A stretch of 61,204 nucleotides of DNA from Acetobacter lovaniensis (GTDB lineage: Bacteria; Pseudomonadota; Alphaproteobacteria; Acetobacterales; Acetobacteraceae), in assembly GCF_014207635.1 (NCBI RefSeq), contig NZ_JACHIE010000016.1, positions 1-61,204 on the forward strand. The letters are read 5' to 3'. Shown in pieces: positions 38,886 to 48,993 of this stretch (within the stretch, counting starts at the first letter, position 1; each line of letters begins with the position of its first letter). Below the pieces are notes generated by a model. It did not search any database. It was not told the DNA's origin and saw nothing but the letters and a program-made list of their open reading frames with translations. The position numbers were made by a program, and so were the translations under genes.

Positions 38886-39814
38886 TGATGAAATCCAACA
38901 GTTCTCTTAAGAGCGGCTCGTGCGCCGTTTTTGCTCAGATCAAACCCTCTTGCAAAGAAACAATCATGCCAAATTTACTGCCAGATGCGTCTTCCTCATC
39001 CGGTCTTAAACGACGTGCCCTTGCCACTCTTATCATGGCCTCCATAGTCTCAGAAAGTGCCAAAGCAGCAACAGGCGGTTCTGAAAAAGAGCATCTGGAG
39101 CATATGCAAGGTATGAAATTCTCTGGTCCTCCGATCAAAATTGCTATGCTTGTTTACCCGAACATGGTTCTTCAGGACCTTATTGGTCCACAGACTATTT
39201 TTAAAATTCTAGGTGCTGAAATTTATCTGGTTGGCATGACTATGACGCCAGTCTCCACCGATGTCGGTATTCCTGTCCCTCCAACAGACACACCAGCGAC
39301 GTGCCCACAGGCACTGGATGTATTGTTTGTACCGGGTGGGCTAATGGGAACAATTGCCTGCATGAACGATCCCGACGTCCTCGCTTTCTTGAGAAGTCGT
39401 GCACCACACTCACGCTTTATTACAAGCGTTTGCACAGGTAGCCTTATTCTTGCCGCAGCAGGGTTATTGGAGGGATACAAAGCCACATCTCATTGGGGTG
39501 TTGTTAATCTGCTGCCGTTAATGGGCGCCATTGAAAGCCACGAACGCGTTGTGCAGGATCGCAATAGGATTACAGGAGGCGGTGTGACTGCTGGCCTTGA
39601 TTTTGGGCTTACTCTCGCAGCGCAATTACGCGGGCAGGCCGCAGCAGAACATATTCAACTCATTATTCAATACGCGCCTCAGCCCCCGTTTCATCATGGC
39701 GACCCATCGGAAATTCCAGAAACCCAAATGGCACTTGAACGTAGCCGTAGAGCTTGGATGGACGGGAAAGCATTGCAAGCAGCACAAACAGCTTCAAAAC
39801 GATTAAAGCTATAA
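38885..39814 (+). CDS. Exported DJ-1/PfpI protein, isonitrile-hydratase-like
   Basis: A 309-residue protein of the DJ-1/PfpI superfamily. The nucleophile elbow is Cys183 in FITSVCTGSLILAAAGLL, followed by GYKATSHWGVV; this arrangement resembles isonitrile hydratase (InhA). An N-terminal segment with KRRALATLIMASIVSESAKAA looks like a signal peptide, possibly twin-arginine, so the enzyme may work in the periplasm, which is unusual for the family. A short EHLEHMQGM stretch follows the signal. It is translationally coupled to the TonB receptor. A role in processing an imported isonitrile compound is a hypothesis. The start could be the internal Met28 (38966). Confidence 0.8.
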   Translation: MMKSNSSLKSGSCAVFAQIKPSCKETIMPNLLPDASSSSGLKRRALATLIMASIVSESAKAATGGSEKEHLEHMQGMKFSGPPIKIAMLVYPNMVLQDLIGPQTIFKILGAEIYLVGMTMTPVSTDVGIPVPPTDTPATCPQALDVLFVPGGLMGTIACMNDPDVLAFLRSRAPHSRFITSVCTGSLILAAAGLLEGYKATSHWGVVNLLPLMGAIESHERVVQDRNRITGGGVTAGLDFGLTLAAQLRGQAAAEHIQLIIQYAPQPPFHHGDPSEIPETQMALERSRRAWMDGKALQAAQTASKRLKL

Positions 39815-39850
39815 CGAGCGGAGGCTCATGGGGAGAGCATTGCTCTCCCC

Positions 39851-40640
39851 GGTAATCCCCCCCCCTTTTTAGTAGGGTTCTGACTGAGAATTCAGGCAGC
39901 TTCTTTTAGTTTCTGGGCGGGTGTGAACTCGACGTTCCCCATGTTGGGTCTGTCATTATTATATGTCCAGAGCCATTGTGTTGCGACCTCCTGCACATCC
40001 TGAATGCTTTCAAATAGAGACTGCTCCAGCCATTCCTGCCGGACAGTTCTGTTGTAGCGTTCAATATAGGCGTTCTGCTGCGGATGACCCGGTTGCGTAT
40101 AGATCAGGGTAATCCCCTGTTTTTCGGCCCATGAAACCAACGTATGACTGACATATTCAGGGCCATTATCCATTCTGATAGCCCCTGGCCTGCCACGCCA
40201 CTCCATAACCTGCTCCAGACAGCGAACAACCCGACAGGCCAGCGCAATGCTGACCCTGTGATGCGCCACAGCCTGTGCGGCCAGTTCCCGGTGCTGGGCT
40301 GGCTGCTTCATTTTTTTCCACGGGCTTCCTTCAGGATATCCGTCTACATGCTCAGTTCCGCATCCATACACTTCAGCCGACGGTTCTCCTCTTCCAGAGT
40401 TTTCATCTGACTGATCATCGAAGCATCCATGCCGCCATATTTCGTACGCCACCCGTAAAACGTCGCGTTGCTGATCCCATGCTCCCGGTACAGGTCAGGA
40501 ACAGAGACGCCACCCTCAGCCTGAGGGATCGCACCCATGATCTGGGCGTCAGTAAAGCGATCACTCTTCATCAGAATCCCCTCATCCTTACGCTGAGAAA
40601 ATTCTCTTCCAAAAGCCACTCTTTTTATGGGGGGATTACC
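39851..40640 (-). mobile_element. IS3-type element, internally deleted
   Basis: The 12-base termini GGTAATCCCCCC (39851-39862) and GGGGGGATTACC (40629-40640) are perfect inverted repeats. At 790 bases it is well short of an intact two-frame IS3 element (about 1.2-1.3 kb). A long C-run (10 C) sits at the left tip. A second partial copy of the same element lies at 52838-53067. Confidence 0.7.
39892..40571 (-). pseudogene. IS3-family transposase OrfA/OrfB, deleted
   Basis: OrfA is recognisable from MKSDRFTDAQIMGAIPQ through REHGISNATFYGWRTKYG to the leucine-zipper-like EEENRRLKCMDAELSM. OrfB then shows HRELAAQAVAHHRVSIALACR and jumps directly to EQVMEWRGRPGAIRMDNGPE, losing the central part with the first catalytic Asp. 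The end (NAYIERYNRTVRQEWL; QKLKEAA) is intact. The lesion is an internal deletion with frame changes. Confidence 0.8.
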
Positions 40641-40951
40641 ACGGCTCTTCGACCCTTTCATCTTTCAATGCACGGAATAAGCCTCAAGTCCGCCCGGAAC
40701 TGTTACAAGTTCAGTGCTACAGGACCAGTTTTCCACGCCGATCCACAAATTGCGCCGACAGGCATACACGCGTTTGTGAAAGCCCACCTCTGGTTCCGTC
40801 CATATTCGTTTTTATATATCCAACTACTCGGGATGATTGTGAGCTTGGATATACGGGCTCTGTCGAGGCTATGAAAAACTTGTTTCAGATCGAGAGGGTG
40901 TTTTTTACCGTTATATTATCACACCGACAACGCTTCACTGGGGTATCCAAT
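40641..40951. other. Intergenic, no gene recognised
   Basis: This stretch of about 310 bases lies between the IS3 remnant and the class 3 aldehyde dehydrogenase. The dehydrogenase frame stays open for 81 bases upstream of its chosen ATG. I see no clear promoter or further gene. Confidence 0.4.
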
Positions 40952-42280
40952 ATGGACTACACACCGCTTAATAAGATTCAGGACGCCTTCGACATTCAGA
41001 CCAAGGCTCTTCGAGAACAAAAACTCATTGATATCAAGACACGGAAAAGCGCACTCAATACTCTGCATGCAACTATAGAAAAATATGCAAACGAAATATG
41101 CTCAGCTCTCAGCGAAGATCTGGGAAAGTCTGAGCTGCTGGTCAAAATGACGGAAATAGGCGTCGTTTTAGAAGAAATTAATCATTATATTAAAAATATG
41201 GACGAGTGGGCAAAACCACAGGTTGTTCCTAACTTTCCATCGCCTTTGGATTATAAAGGACGCGCACCTGTACAGAGCTTCATACAGCACGAAGCTTTTG
41301 GAATAGTCTATATCATAGGCCCATTTAACTATCCGTTTAATCTCGTCCTCTCACCCTTGGTCGGCGCAATCGCGGCCGGCAATCGGGCTATCATCAAACC
41401 TTCGGAAGCAGTACCCCACACGGCAAAAATCATTGAAAAAATTGTCAGTGAGGCTTTTGCTCCCCAACACGTCGCGGTTGTTCAGGGGGGACGTGAAGAA
41501 AACGAAGCACTTCTGAAACTCCCCTTCAACATGATTTTCTTCACCGGGAGCCCTGCGGTCGGAAAGATCGTCATGAAAGCAGCCTCCGAGCATTTGGCAC
41601 CTGTAGTGCTTGAGCTGGGCGGGAAATCACCATTTATCGTTTTCAGCGATGCTGATCTCGAACGGGCCGCAGATCAGGTCGTTCAGGGACGCTTCACCAA
41701 CAGCGGGCAGACATGTATCGCTCCGGATTATGTGCTCGTCGATTCAAGTGTGAAAGATGCCTTTCTCAAGAAAGTCATCGAAAAGGTCCAGCATGATTAT
41801 CCTGATGTCGGATCGACCGGCAAAGTCGTCACGACAACTCAGGTCAAACGTCTTCTTTCCTTGATCGAGCGCACAAAAGGCACTGTAGTTTATGGCGGTG
41901 GCGCCAACCCAGAAGCACGGACCTTGCAGGCAACCGTCGTCGACGGGGTGGACTGGTCTGACTCATTGATGGAGCAGGAACTGTTCGGTCCCGTGCTACC
42001 CATCCTTACGTTCAAGAATGCGGAAGATGTGCCAACACTGGTGAATTCACATCATCCCAATCCGCTCGCGGCGTACTACTTCACCAATGATATTGAAAAC
42101 GGCAAGCGGATGGCAGATTTGATCGCATCAGGTGATGCTGTCATCAATGGAGTTATGCTTCAGGTCGTATCTCCATATCTTGCGTTCGGTGGCATCGGGG
42201 CATCCGGTATGGGTGAATATCATGGCCGGAGTGGCTACGACGTCTTTACACATAAAAAATCTATTGTTGTTGCTGGATGA
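40952..42280 (+). CDS. Class 3 aldehyde dehydrogenase
   Basis: A 442-residue NAD(P)-dependent aldehyde dehydrogenase of the short, class 3 type (fatty or aromatic aldehydes), lacking the N-terminal arm of the 500-residue enzymes. The catalytic Cys is in NSGQTCIAPDYVLVD and the Glu in LELGGKSPF. The cofactor region is FFTGSPAVGK. The C-terminal FGGIGASGMGEYHG block is typical. The start MDYTPLNK fits the family better than an upstream in-frame ATG at 40871. It stands alone between IS debris and the c-di-GMP gene. Confidence 0.9.
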   Translation: MDYTPLNKIQDAFDIQTKALREQKLIDIKTRKSALNTLHATIEKYANEICSALSEDLGKSELLVKMTEIGVVLEEINHYIKNMDEWAKPQVVPNFPSPLDYKGRAPVQSFIQHEAFGIVYIIGPFNYPFNLVLSPLVGAIAAGNRAIIKPSEAVPHTAKIIEKIVSEAFAPQHVAVVQGGREENEALLKLPFNMIFFTGSPAVGKIVMKAASEHLAPVVLELGGKSPFIVFSDADLERAADQVVQGRFTNSGQTCIAPDYVLVDSSVKDAFLKKVIEKVQHDYPDVGSTGKVVTTTQVKRLLSLIERTKGTVVYGGGANPEARTLQATVVDGVDWSDSLMEQELFGPVLPILTFKNAEDVPTLVNSHHPNPLAAYYFTNDIENGKRMADLIASGDAVINGVMLQVVSPYLAFGGIGASGMGEYHGRSGYDVFTHKKSIVVAG

Positions 42281-42496
42281 GATTGACATAATCTGAATAA
42301 TACAGGGAGAAAACTCGTCTCCCTGTTATGAAATAACTTCGAGAAACCGGCACAAACGATTGAATTACCCTGAACTTCGTGGAAACAGAACAACCCGTGA
42401 GGTAAGAAAAAGGCTTAAGGAACAATCGGTATGCTATTAAAACAGACATGTCTTTGTTCAAAGCCCACCATGCCCTCGATGGGTAGTTGACTGATC

Positions 42497-45400
42497 CTAA
42501 CTGGTTACAACCCGATCAACCAGCCACTCACGCAAAGTATGGATCATCTCTTCTGTCACGGGTCCGGTAGATAAGAGCCCATACCACCGGGCGGCATCAT
42601 GATCGTCCCGGCCCAGCTTTTCCAGCCAGCGCATAAATGGCCCATTTTCCAGATTGGACTGCCCCGTAGCCAACTTGCCTCGTGTGGCAGTCCACATATA
42701 GGCCAGCGCACCAAGATCACTGTAGATTTCGTTCTCTTTTTCTTCCAACCTCTGTTCCGAGTGAACCCGATACCACTCCAGAAAATCGTCAGCCGGCATC
42801 GGGCGGGCAATGCCAAACCCCTGCCCATAGTGACATCCCAGATGGCGCATGGCTTCAATGACTTCCGCATCTTCCAGACCTTCGACCACAACCAGACTAC
42901 TCAGGTCGCGCCCCATCTCCCGCAATGAGCGGATGACACTAAAGATTTGCAAAGGCACATCACGAATATGGTGTAACAAACCACGATCGACCTTAATGCT
43001 ATCAAAGGCCATTGCGGAAAGCCGCATGAGATTGCTATGACCCGCCCCCAGATCATCCATAGCCATCTGCACACCCATTGCGCGGAAATCCCGCAGAGCT
43101 GCTTCCTGCTTGCCAGAGTCAATATCCTGTGTTTCCAGCACTTCCAATGTCAGGCGTGCGGGTGGAATATTGTAGCGCTTCAGCATATTGCCAACAATAT
43201 TCAGTATATTGGTATTGGATAAAGAAGAAGGCGGCAAATTGAGCGAAAGCTCTGTGGACAGACCATTCTCATCCCACGATTTCAACCATGCCAGCCCCTG
43301 TTCCAGTCCGGTTTCGAACAGCCGGTCCAAATCATCATGCCCCAGTAATGGCAGGAAAATCGCGGGAGAAACAATCGTCCCGTCCGTATCCTTCAGACGG
43401 GCAAGAGCTTCGACTTTACGTAAACGGCCGGTACGCAGATCCACAACAGGCTGCATGAACATACACAGCCCCCCCGAAAACAGGCGCTCAAGCAGAAGAG
43501 ATGAGCGCTCATCGGACATACCCTGTCTGTCACGCCATAGCTTTTCCCATTTCTCCTGCAGACCGCTGGAAAATTGCTGCATCCTGCTTGTTTCGAACTG
43601 GTTGGGACAAGCACCAAACACGGTCAGGACCAACGCCGTCGTTCCATCCTGACGCCGAATGGGAATACTTATGGCCGAATAGATCCGCAGATCGGCGAAT
43701 AATGTATGCCATGGCTCCATATTGGCATCCAGAGCAATGGATGGACAGGTCTGCAACGCGCCCGTACGCCAAGCCTGAGCCCCTATAAAGTTGCCATACT
43801 GCGATTTGGTGATAACAGGCCGTGCGTCACCGCGCAGAAAAGCCTCATCCAGCACGGTGGCACACGGGCCAGCCATGGCCTGCGCGACCAGTTCCCCCTC
43901 CGCATTGGAACGAAACAGAAAAGCCGCCTGAATACCAGGCAATTTTGCCAACGCCAGCAGCGCTTCAACGCTGGCTTTTCCCCACGTCCCCTCTGCCACC
44001 TGAGCGGACAGAAAAGCCGTATAGGCTTTATGAACCCCCAGTCTTACCAGACGCCGCATCCTGCGGTCATCCCGATAGCGGGCTTCCACGATCTGTTGCA
44101 CGAGGTAACGGTCATCACCCTTGATGCCCTCATTTTCCATCTCTGCCAGAAGCAGACGCAGATAACTGGTCTGTTCGGCAACAAGCACAACCGGATCTAC
44201 ACCAAACAGCGTGTACATTGTGCCCAGCGTATGGGCTGCGCCCAGAACGTCTTTTCTGATCGTCGTGGCAGAAGCCAGAAACTCCAGATGCTGGACTTCC
44301 CGCTCGATCAGACGGGTATGCTGATCCTGCGTCAGATGCTCCAGAAACGGTGTTCCACCATTTTTCTTCCAGATGGCAGGGATGACAGCGCTGCGGACAC
44401 TCTCCCGGATTCTTGTAACAGCCTTGAGCGCACGCCCCAGCAGTTCCGCCGATTTTGTTCCGTAAGGAGCAATCGGAGACATATCCGTTGCGGCATCATC
44501 TTCCAGATCCAGAGCATCCTCAAGGGCGGAAGCAAAATGCCAGCTGGCATCATTTTTGTCCGGCTTCTGCTTGGCTTTGTACATGGCGCGGTCAGCCTGC
44601 CGCAACAAGGTATCCGGCTGGTCGCCATCCTGAGGGCAAAGCACCACTCCCATGGTCAGCCCGACTTTGGCAGTTTTACCATCTGCTATGGCAAACGGTT
44701 CCGCCACAACCGAGGACAGATTGTCCAATGCCGTGGCGACCTGCTCGTTTGCCATTTTCGTATCCAGATTTTCGAAAACAACAACAAACTCATCCCCCCC
44801 CAGCCGGGCGACATAACCGCTCTCGCGCAGGTTTTCCCATAACCGCTGGCTCAGTTCGGCCAGAACCTTATCTCCTGCGGCATAGCCATACGTATCATTA
44901 ACCGCTTTAAACCCGTCCAGATCCATCAACCCGATTGCGAGGGATGTGCCGCGCTCACTCGCACGTTCCTGCGCCTTTGGCAGGTATTCCTCCAGAGCCA
45001 GCCGATTGGGCAAAGCCGTCAACGGATCACGGCGTACCCTCAACTCTTCCTCATGCCGCAATTTTTTTAAATTCAGTCCGGAATCCAGCCGATCCAGACT
45101 CTGCCCCAGCAATTCGGCAACACGCCGACACAAGATGATGCTCTGTTCATCAAACCCACCAGAGCGCGACGTGGTAAAAGTCAGAACCGACCAGACCTGC
45201 CCCCCCCGCAACACCGGAAGAGACAAAATCCCCTTCCACTTGTAATCCAGGACTTTCTGGTAGCCGTTAATCCCGAACAGTCTGGTCTCAGGGTCATTCG
45301 TATAGACAAGCCTTTTTTTCAACCATGCCTGTACTGTGATCGGAAGAGCGTCGCCCTCTACATTGATTGACCACTTCAACCGGGCAATAGCACTCCCACC

Positions 45401-46525
45401 CAGCCCCGCATAGGCGCGCAAGTGCATATGCCCAGTCAAGTCCGGTTGCGCCAGCCAGACCGTACTGAACAAAGTATTGTCGACCAGAGAACTGCAAACA
45501 GCATGGCATTTTTCAGCCTCATCTTCCGCCGTCAGCATGGCGGAAACAGCATTGATCAACGTACGATACAGACGCTGCGCTTCATCGCGCTCGGTTACAT
45601 TCTCCATAGTCCAGACAGAATCCAGACCAGACTGGTCTTCCAGCATGACAGCAGACAGGTCGACAACAACATCCTGCCCACCTGACGCAGGCAGGTGTAT
45701 GCTAGACAGTTTGGCCTGTCCGGTTTTGTACAGTTGCTCCTGAGCGCGCTCCAGTTGCTGGACTTGGCTTTTACCAGCCAGAAGGGATGACACAGAAGCA
45801 TTGTGCATATCACTGGACGAGCACCCGACAAGTGCGGCGGCACTGGCATTTGCACGCTGGATCCGGTCGTCACGCAGCAGCAGGATACCAACCTGTGCAT
45901 GATCAAGCTGAGTGGCCCGCGACCGTAGCTCATCGTAGATTTTCAATCCACGAGACAGAACAGTAGCCGTATCATTCAAGATGGTTTTGATGACGGGATC
46001 GAATACGTCATCCTGCTCATCGTAAACACCAAATACAGCCCAGACCTTGCCAGCCCGCCATATCGGCAGCACCGCACACGAGCGCACATCTTCCTTTTGC
46101 AGACGCGTACACCAGAGCTGCAATGCAGCTTCCCGCATAACATCGCTGCAAAAAGCCGGTTGTCCACCATGCCACACCAGCCCAAGGTAGCCATAATGTT
46201 CGGAGTTGTCGGGATGAACCGAAAAAGCGGGCTGGTGCAACTGTTCCACAGGACCACTGCTGGCCAGCAGATAGAACTCTCCCGTATCATCCGGCTGCGC
46301 AACAAACGCAGCCCGAACACGCGCAGTACGGGTTGCGGCCTCGCAAATATTCTGCAACCAGACAGTTTCATCCAGCGCAGGATCAAAAATCAGGCCAACG
46401 CGCGCCAGAAATGCGTTAAAACCGTTCTGGCGTTCCAACGTCTTACGCTGCCCGCTATCCAACGCCGCTTCTGCCAAGGAAGTCAGGCGGCGCGAATCAG
46501 GTCGCAAGGCACGCAGAAAACGCAT
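42497..46525 (-). CDS. Multidomain GGDEF-EAL protein with globin-like segment
   Basis: A 1342-residue soluble c-di-GMP enzyme. In order: GAF (about 40-200), PAS (205-310), GAF (320-475), GGDEF (490-655), a helical segment (690-840), GAF (850-1000) and EAL (1010-1255). The GGDEF motif is intact at 576-580. The inhibitory site is lost (RESG instead of RxxD). The EAL motif (Glu1039), DDLGAG (1157-1162), Lys1178 and VVEGLE suggest a working phosphodiesterase. The helical segment resembles sensor globins, but Tyr771 (LGTMYTLFGVDP) sits where the heme His would be. The signal and net activity are unknown. There are no membrane segments. Confidence 0.88.
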   Translation of the reverse strand: MRFLRALRPDSRRLTSLAEAALDSGQRKTLERQNGFNAFLARVGLIFDPALDETVWLQNICEAATRTARVRAAFVAQPDDTGEFYLLASSGPVEQLHQPAFSVHPDNSEHYGYLGLVWHGGQPAFCSDVMREAALQLWCTRLQKEDVRSCAVLPIWRAGKVWAVFGVYDEQDDVFDPVIKTILNDTATVLSRGLKIYDELRSRATQLDHAQVGILLLRDDRIQRANASAAALVGCSSSDMHNASVSSLLAGKSQVQQLERAQEQLYKTGQAKLSSIHLPASGGQDVVVDLSAVMLEDQSGLDSVWTMENVTERDEAQRLYRTLINAVSAMLTAEDEAEKCHAVCSSLVDNTLFSTVWLAQPDLTGHMHLRAYAGLGGSAIARLKWSINVEGDALPITVQAWLKKRLVYTNDPETRLFGINGYQKVLDYKWKGILSLPVLRGGQVWSVLTFTTSRSGGFDEQSIILCRRVAELLGQSLDRLDSGLNLKKLRHEEELRVRRDPLTALPNRLALEEYLPKAQERASERGTSLAIGLMDLDGFKAVNDTYGYAAGDKVLAELSQRLWENLRESGYVARLGGDEFVVVFENLDTKMANEQVATALDNLSSVVAEPFAIADGKTAKVGLTMGVVLCPQDGDQPDTLLRQADRAMYKAKQKPDKNDASWHFASALEDALDLEDDAATDMSPIAPYGTKSAELLGRALKAVTRIRESVRSAVIPAIWKKNGGTPFLEHLTQDQHTRLIEREVQHLEFLASATTIRKDVLGAAHTLGTMYTLFGVDPVVLVAEQTSYLRLLLAEMENEGIKGDDRYLVQQIVEARYRDDRRMRRLVRLGVHKAYTAFLSAQVAEGTWGKASVEALLALAKLPGIQAAFLFRSNAEGELVAQAMAGPCATVLDEAFLRGDARPVITKSQYGNFIGAQAWRTGALQTCPSIALDANMEPWHTLFADLRIYSAISIPIRRQDGTTALVLTVFGACPNQFETSRMQQFSSGLQEKWEKLWRDRQGMSDERSSLLLERLFSGGLCMFMQPVVDLRTGRLRKVEALARLKDTDGTIVSPAIFLPLLGHDDLDRLFETGLEQGLAWLKSWDENGLSTELSLNLPPSSLSNTNILNIVGNMLKRYNIPPARLTLEVLETQDIDSGKQEAALRDFRAMGVQMAMDDLGAGHSNLMRLSAMAFDSIKVDRGLLHHIRDVPLQIFSVIRSLREMGRDLSSLVVVEGLEDAEVIEAMRHLGCHYGQGFGIARPMPADDFLEWYRVHSEQRLEEKENEIYSDLGALAYMWTATRGKLATGQSNLENGPFMRWLEKLGRDDHDAARWYGLLSTGPVTEEMIHTLREWLVDRVVTS

Positions 46526-47229
46526 ATGCTCAATCCAGTCTTAAAACACAAAATATAGCTATTGCATGCCGGACAGGAAACTACGCTTATACCAGTCTGA
46601 TATGCCTTGTAATACTCGCTGCCCCAATAAGCTCTCAGAACTCATAGTGCCGGGAACTTCCTTGCACAATTTTATATTTTATACAACAAATCTGAGCAGT
46701 CGGGCACAGATGTTGAAACCAACATCGCGCCCAATGCTTTCAGCCATATTTATGAGCATGAACAGCCAAATTAAGCTTGGAAGATACCCATTTAGTGCAT
46801 TCCAACCAGATGCGGTTGGCATAAGAACTTCTGTCCGACCGCAGCAGTTATGTTAATGGCAATGGCTACGGATCGTCGCCCATTGTGGAAAACGACACGA
46901 CGTCGCTATCCCCCTTCCACGGCACGGACATTCTACCAGGATCGCCGCTGGCGCTGCCAAGCTGAAAGCAACGCCATCGAACAGATTTTTCGTTATCCGG
47001 ATTCCGATCATGTCTATGACTACATGGCATAGCACGATTGCCCGGACGCATCAGCTTAGACGCAGGGCTCATAGTCATGGTTGGCGTGGCCGAATTCATT
47101 GAAAGAACGGCCTTCAATCATGATCTGTTTTCCAGAATAGTCGTGTGATTGCTTGGGGGACAGATTATCCGCAGCTCAGAATAAGGTATATGGAAATTAT
47201 AACCACCAACTGTTTCCAGAGACACTGTC
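46526..47229. other. Intergenic, no gene recognised
   Basis: This stretch of about 700 bases lies between the divergent GGDEF-EAL and LysR genes. Short frames at 46850-47117 on both strands give no motif I recognise. It may include decayed IS material and both promoters. Confidence 0.4.
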
Positions 47230-48180
47230 ATGCGCCTTCCTGATTTTGAGGCATGGGCCATTTTTGCAAAAGTGGCTGAACTTGGTTCGTTCTCCAGAGC
47301 GGCGGAAGATATCCAGCTTTCAAAGCCTACCGTTTCCAAAGCGATCGGTCGTCTGGAGCAGACACTTGGAGTGGCACTTTTCAACCGCAATTCCCGCCAT
47401 CTTTCCCTGACGGAAATGGGACGGACGCTGCTGGGGCATGCGAACCGTATTCTGGCTGAAGCAGAAGCCGCGGAAACAGAAGCCAGAGGCGGCACACAAC
47501 GTCCATCGGGACTTATCAGAATTGCAGCACCCATGACATTTGGCATCGGCCATCTGTCACCTGCTCTGCCAGCTTTTCTCGCGCAATATCCAGACATCGA
47601 TATTACGGTCGATTTCAGCGATGCGCTCGTTGATCTTGTAGCGGAAGGGTATGATGTCGCATTGCGTATTGCCTCTCTTGCAGATTCATCCCTGCGGGCA
47701 CGCAAGCTGTGTGATGTCCGGCTGTTGCTGGTGGCAACCCCTGAGTATCTGGATCGGGTAGGGCGTCCTGATCATCCGCGTGATCTGGAGACGCTGAAAA
47801 GTTTTGTCTATACGAATAAGCCCGCACCGGGGAAAGTTCGGCTTCGGCACATTAAAAATGGGAATGAGTTTGTCCTGATACGATCGTCCCGTTTCCGGGC
47901 GGATAACGCTGAGGCTTTTTTACCGGCTCTAGCTGCGGGATTGGGCTATGGCCTGTTTCCCGAATTCATGGTGGGAGAAGCACTGGCCTCTGGCCGGTTT
48001 GAACAGATCCTGCCAGATTGGGAAGCTCCGTCTATTGCACTGTATCTTGTCACGCCGTCCAGTTCCTTCAGACCGATGCGGGTAACCGTGCTGCTTGACT
48101 ATCTGGTGGAATGTTTTGGTCAACCAGAATGGTTGGGATATGCGCAGGAAAAAGACAAAGGCAGGATAACGAAGTCCTGA
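47230..48180 (+). CDS. LysR-type transcriptional regulator
   Basis: A 316-residue DNA-binding regulator. The N-terminal winged helix-turn-helix is at about 15-60 (GSFSRAAEDIQLSKPTVSKAI; RLEQTLGVALFNR). The effector-binding domain follows from about residue 92 (GLIRIAAPMTFG). It belongs to the large subgroup that often controls a nearby oxidoreductase gene. Here the adjacent convergent wrbA-like gene is only a remnant and the yceI-b561 genes lie beyond, so its target is uncertain. Confidence 0.9.
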   Translation: MRLPDFEAWAIFAKVAELGSFSRAAEDIQLSKPTVSKAIGRLEQTLGVALFNRNSRHLSLTEMGRTLLGHANRILAEAEAAETEARGGTQRPSGLIRIAAPMTFGIGHLSPALPAFLAQYPDIDITVDFSDALVDLVAEGYDVALRIASLADSSLRARKLCDVRLLLVATPEYLDRVGRPDHPRDLETLKSFVYTNKPAPGKVRLRHIKNGNEFVLIRSSRFRADNAEAFLPALAAGLGYGLFPEFMVGEALASGRFEQILPDWEAPSIALYLVTPSSSFRPMRVTVLLDYLVECFGQPEWLGYAQEKDKGRITKS

Positions 48181-48192
48181 CGTATTACGGGC

Positions 48193-48345
48193 TTAATTTT
48201 TTGCGATACCCGCAACGGGCTGACCAAGGAATTTTGTACCGTCCAGTTCATTGGCACTGGGCTGACCTGATCCGTCACCAGCGGCTATAGTGGTGGCACC
48301 GTAAGGTGAGCCGCCTCTGGAAGCTATAAGGCAGACCGCTGATAA
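48193..48345 (-). pseudogene. C-terminal remnant of a WrbA-type quinone reductase
   Basis: The last 40 residues read [20 protein letters not shown] then [11 protein letters not shown], a clear match in pattern to the WrbA C-terminus ([17 protein letters not shown]). A short upstream piece in another frame, [10 protein letters not shown], would belong just before it, with about 10 residues lost. The N-terminal flavodoxin part is absent. It is likely a dead gene. Confidence 0.6.
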
Positions 48346-48426
48346 ACGCCGTAACGATCGCGTAGAGCGCGAGAAGAATGGCATTGGATGTCAGGCCAGA
48401 TGGGCGTGCGAAGGACATCTGGTGTT

Positions 48427-48993
48427 TCAACCGCCATGCGCTGTAACATCGACATCCACGCCCACTTCGAGTGCAACCCACTGGCCCGTGGTCCAGGGAC
48501 CGACACCCACATTGAACGCGGAACGAACGAGTTGAAGATGGCCTTTAGCATGCAGGGCAGAGCCTGAAATGTCGATGGTGAGGGGAAGGGTAACGGGTTT
48601 GCTCACCCCTTTGATGGTCAATGTACCTTCGGCATCATACGTATTGCCACCTTTGGCCTTGAAGGCTTTTACTTCGAAAAGTGCTGACGGAAATGCCTTG
48701 CTGTCAAACCAGTCATGCCCGGGTAGCGCTCCATCTCGCTGGCTGTCACCTGTTGTGGCACTTGCCATGTCGATGCTGATCTTTGCATGGCCTGCTTCCG
48801 GGTAGGCTGGGTCAAACGAGATCGTGCCATCATACTTCCCCAAATGCCCTTCGAACGCCCTGCCAGTCTGGATACCGGAGAAGCCCAGCGTGCCGTTGCC
48901 CGCAGCAAGCGTCCAGTCGGTAGCAAAGGTCGGGGTTGAGAGCAGGAGACCAGCTACGATGACGACTGGCAGAAATTTGTGAAAGACTTTCAT
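48427..48993 (-). CDS. YceI-family periplasmic protein
   Basis: A 188-residue YceI-like protein with a signal peptide (1-24, STPTFA). A lipocalin-type core follows: LGFSGIQTGRAFEGHLG, then ALPGHDWFDSKAFPSALFE, then GVSKPVTLPLTI. It probably binds a hydrophobic molecule such as a quinone-like isoprenoid. It overlaps the upstream cytochrome b561 gene by 4 bases, an arrangement suggesting cooperation in periplasmic electron or quinone chemistry. The start is fixed by the signal peptide and the ATGA overlap. Confidence 0.9.
   Translation of the reverse strand: MKVFHKFLPVVIVAGLLLSTPTFATDWTLAAGNGTLGFSGIQTGRAFEGHLGKYDGTISFDPAYPEAGHAKISIDMASATTGDSQRDGALPGHDWFDSKAFPSALFEVKAFKAKGGNTYDAEGTLTIKGVSKPVTLPLTIDISGSALHAKGHLQLVRSAFNVGVGPWTTGQWVALEVGVDVDVTAHGG

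Noticed and set aside
46850..47117. Small frames on both strands, suspected IS fragment
   Set aside because: None matches a transposase pattern I can name and no inverted repeats were found.
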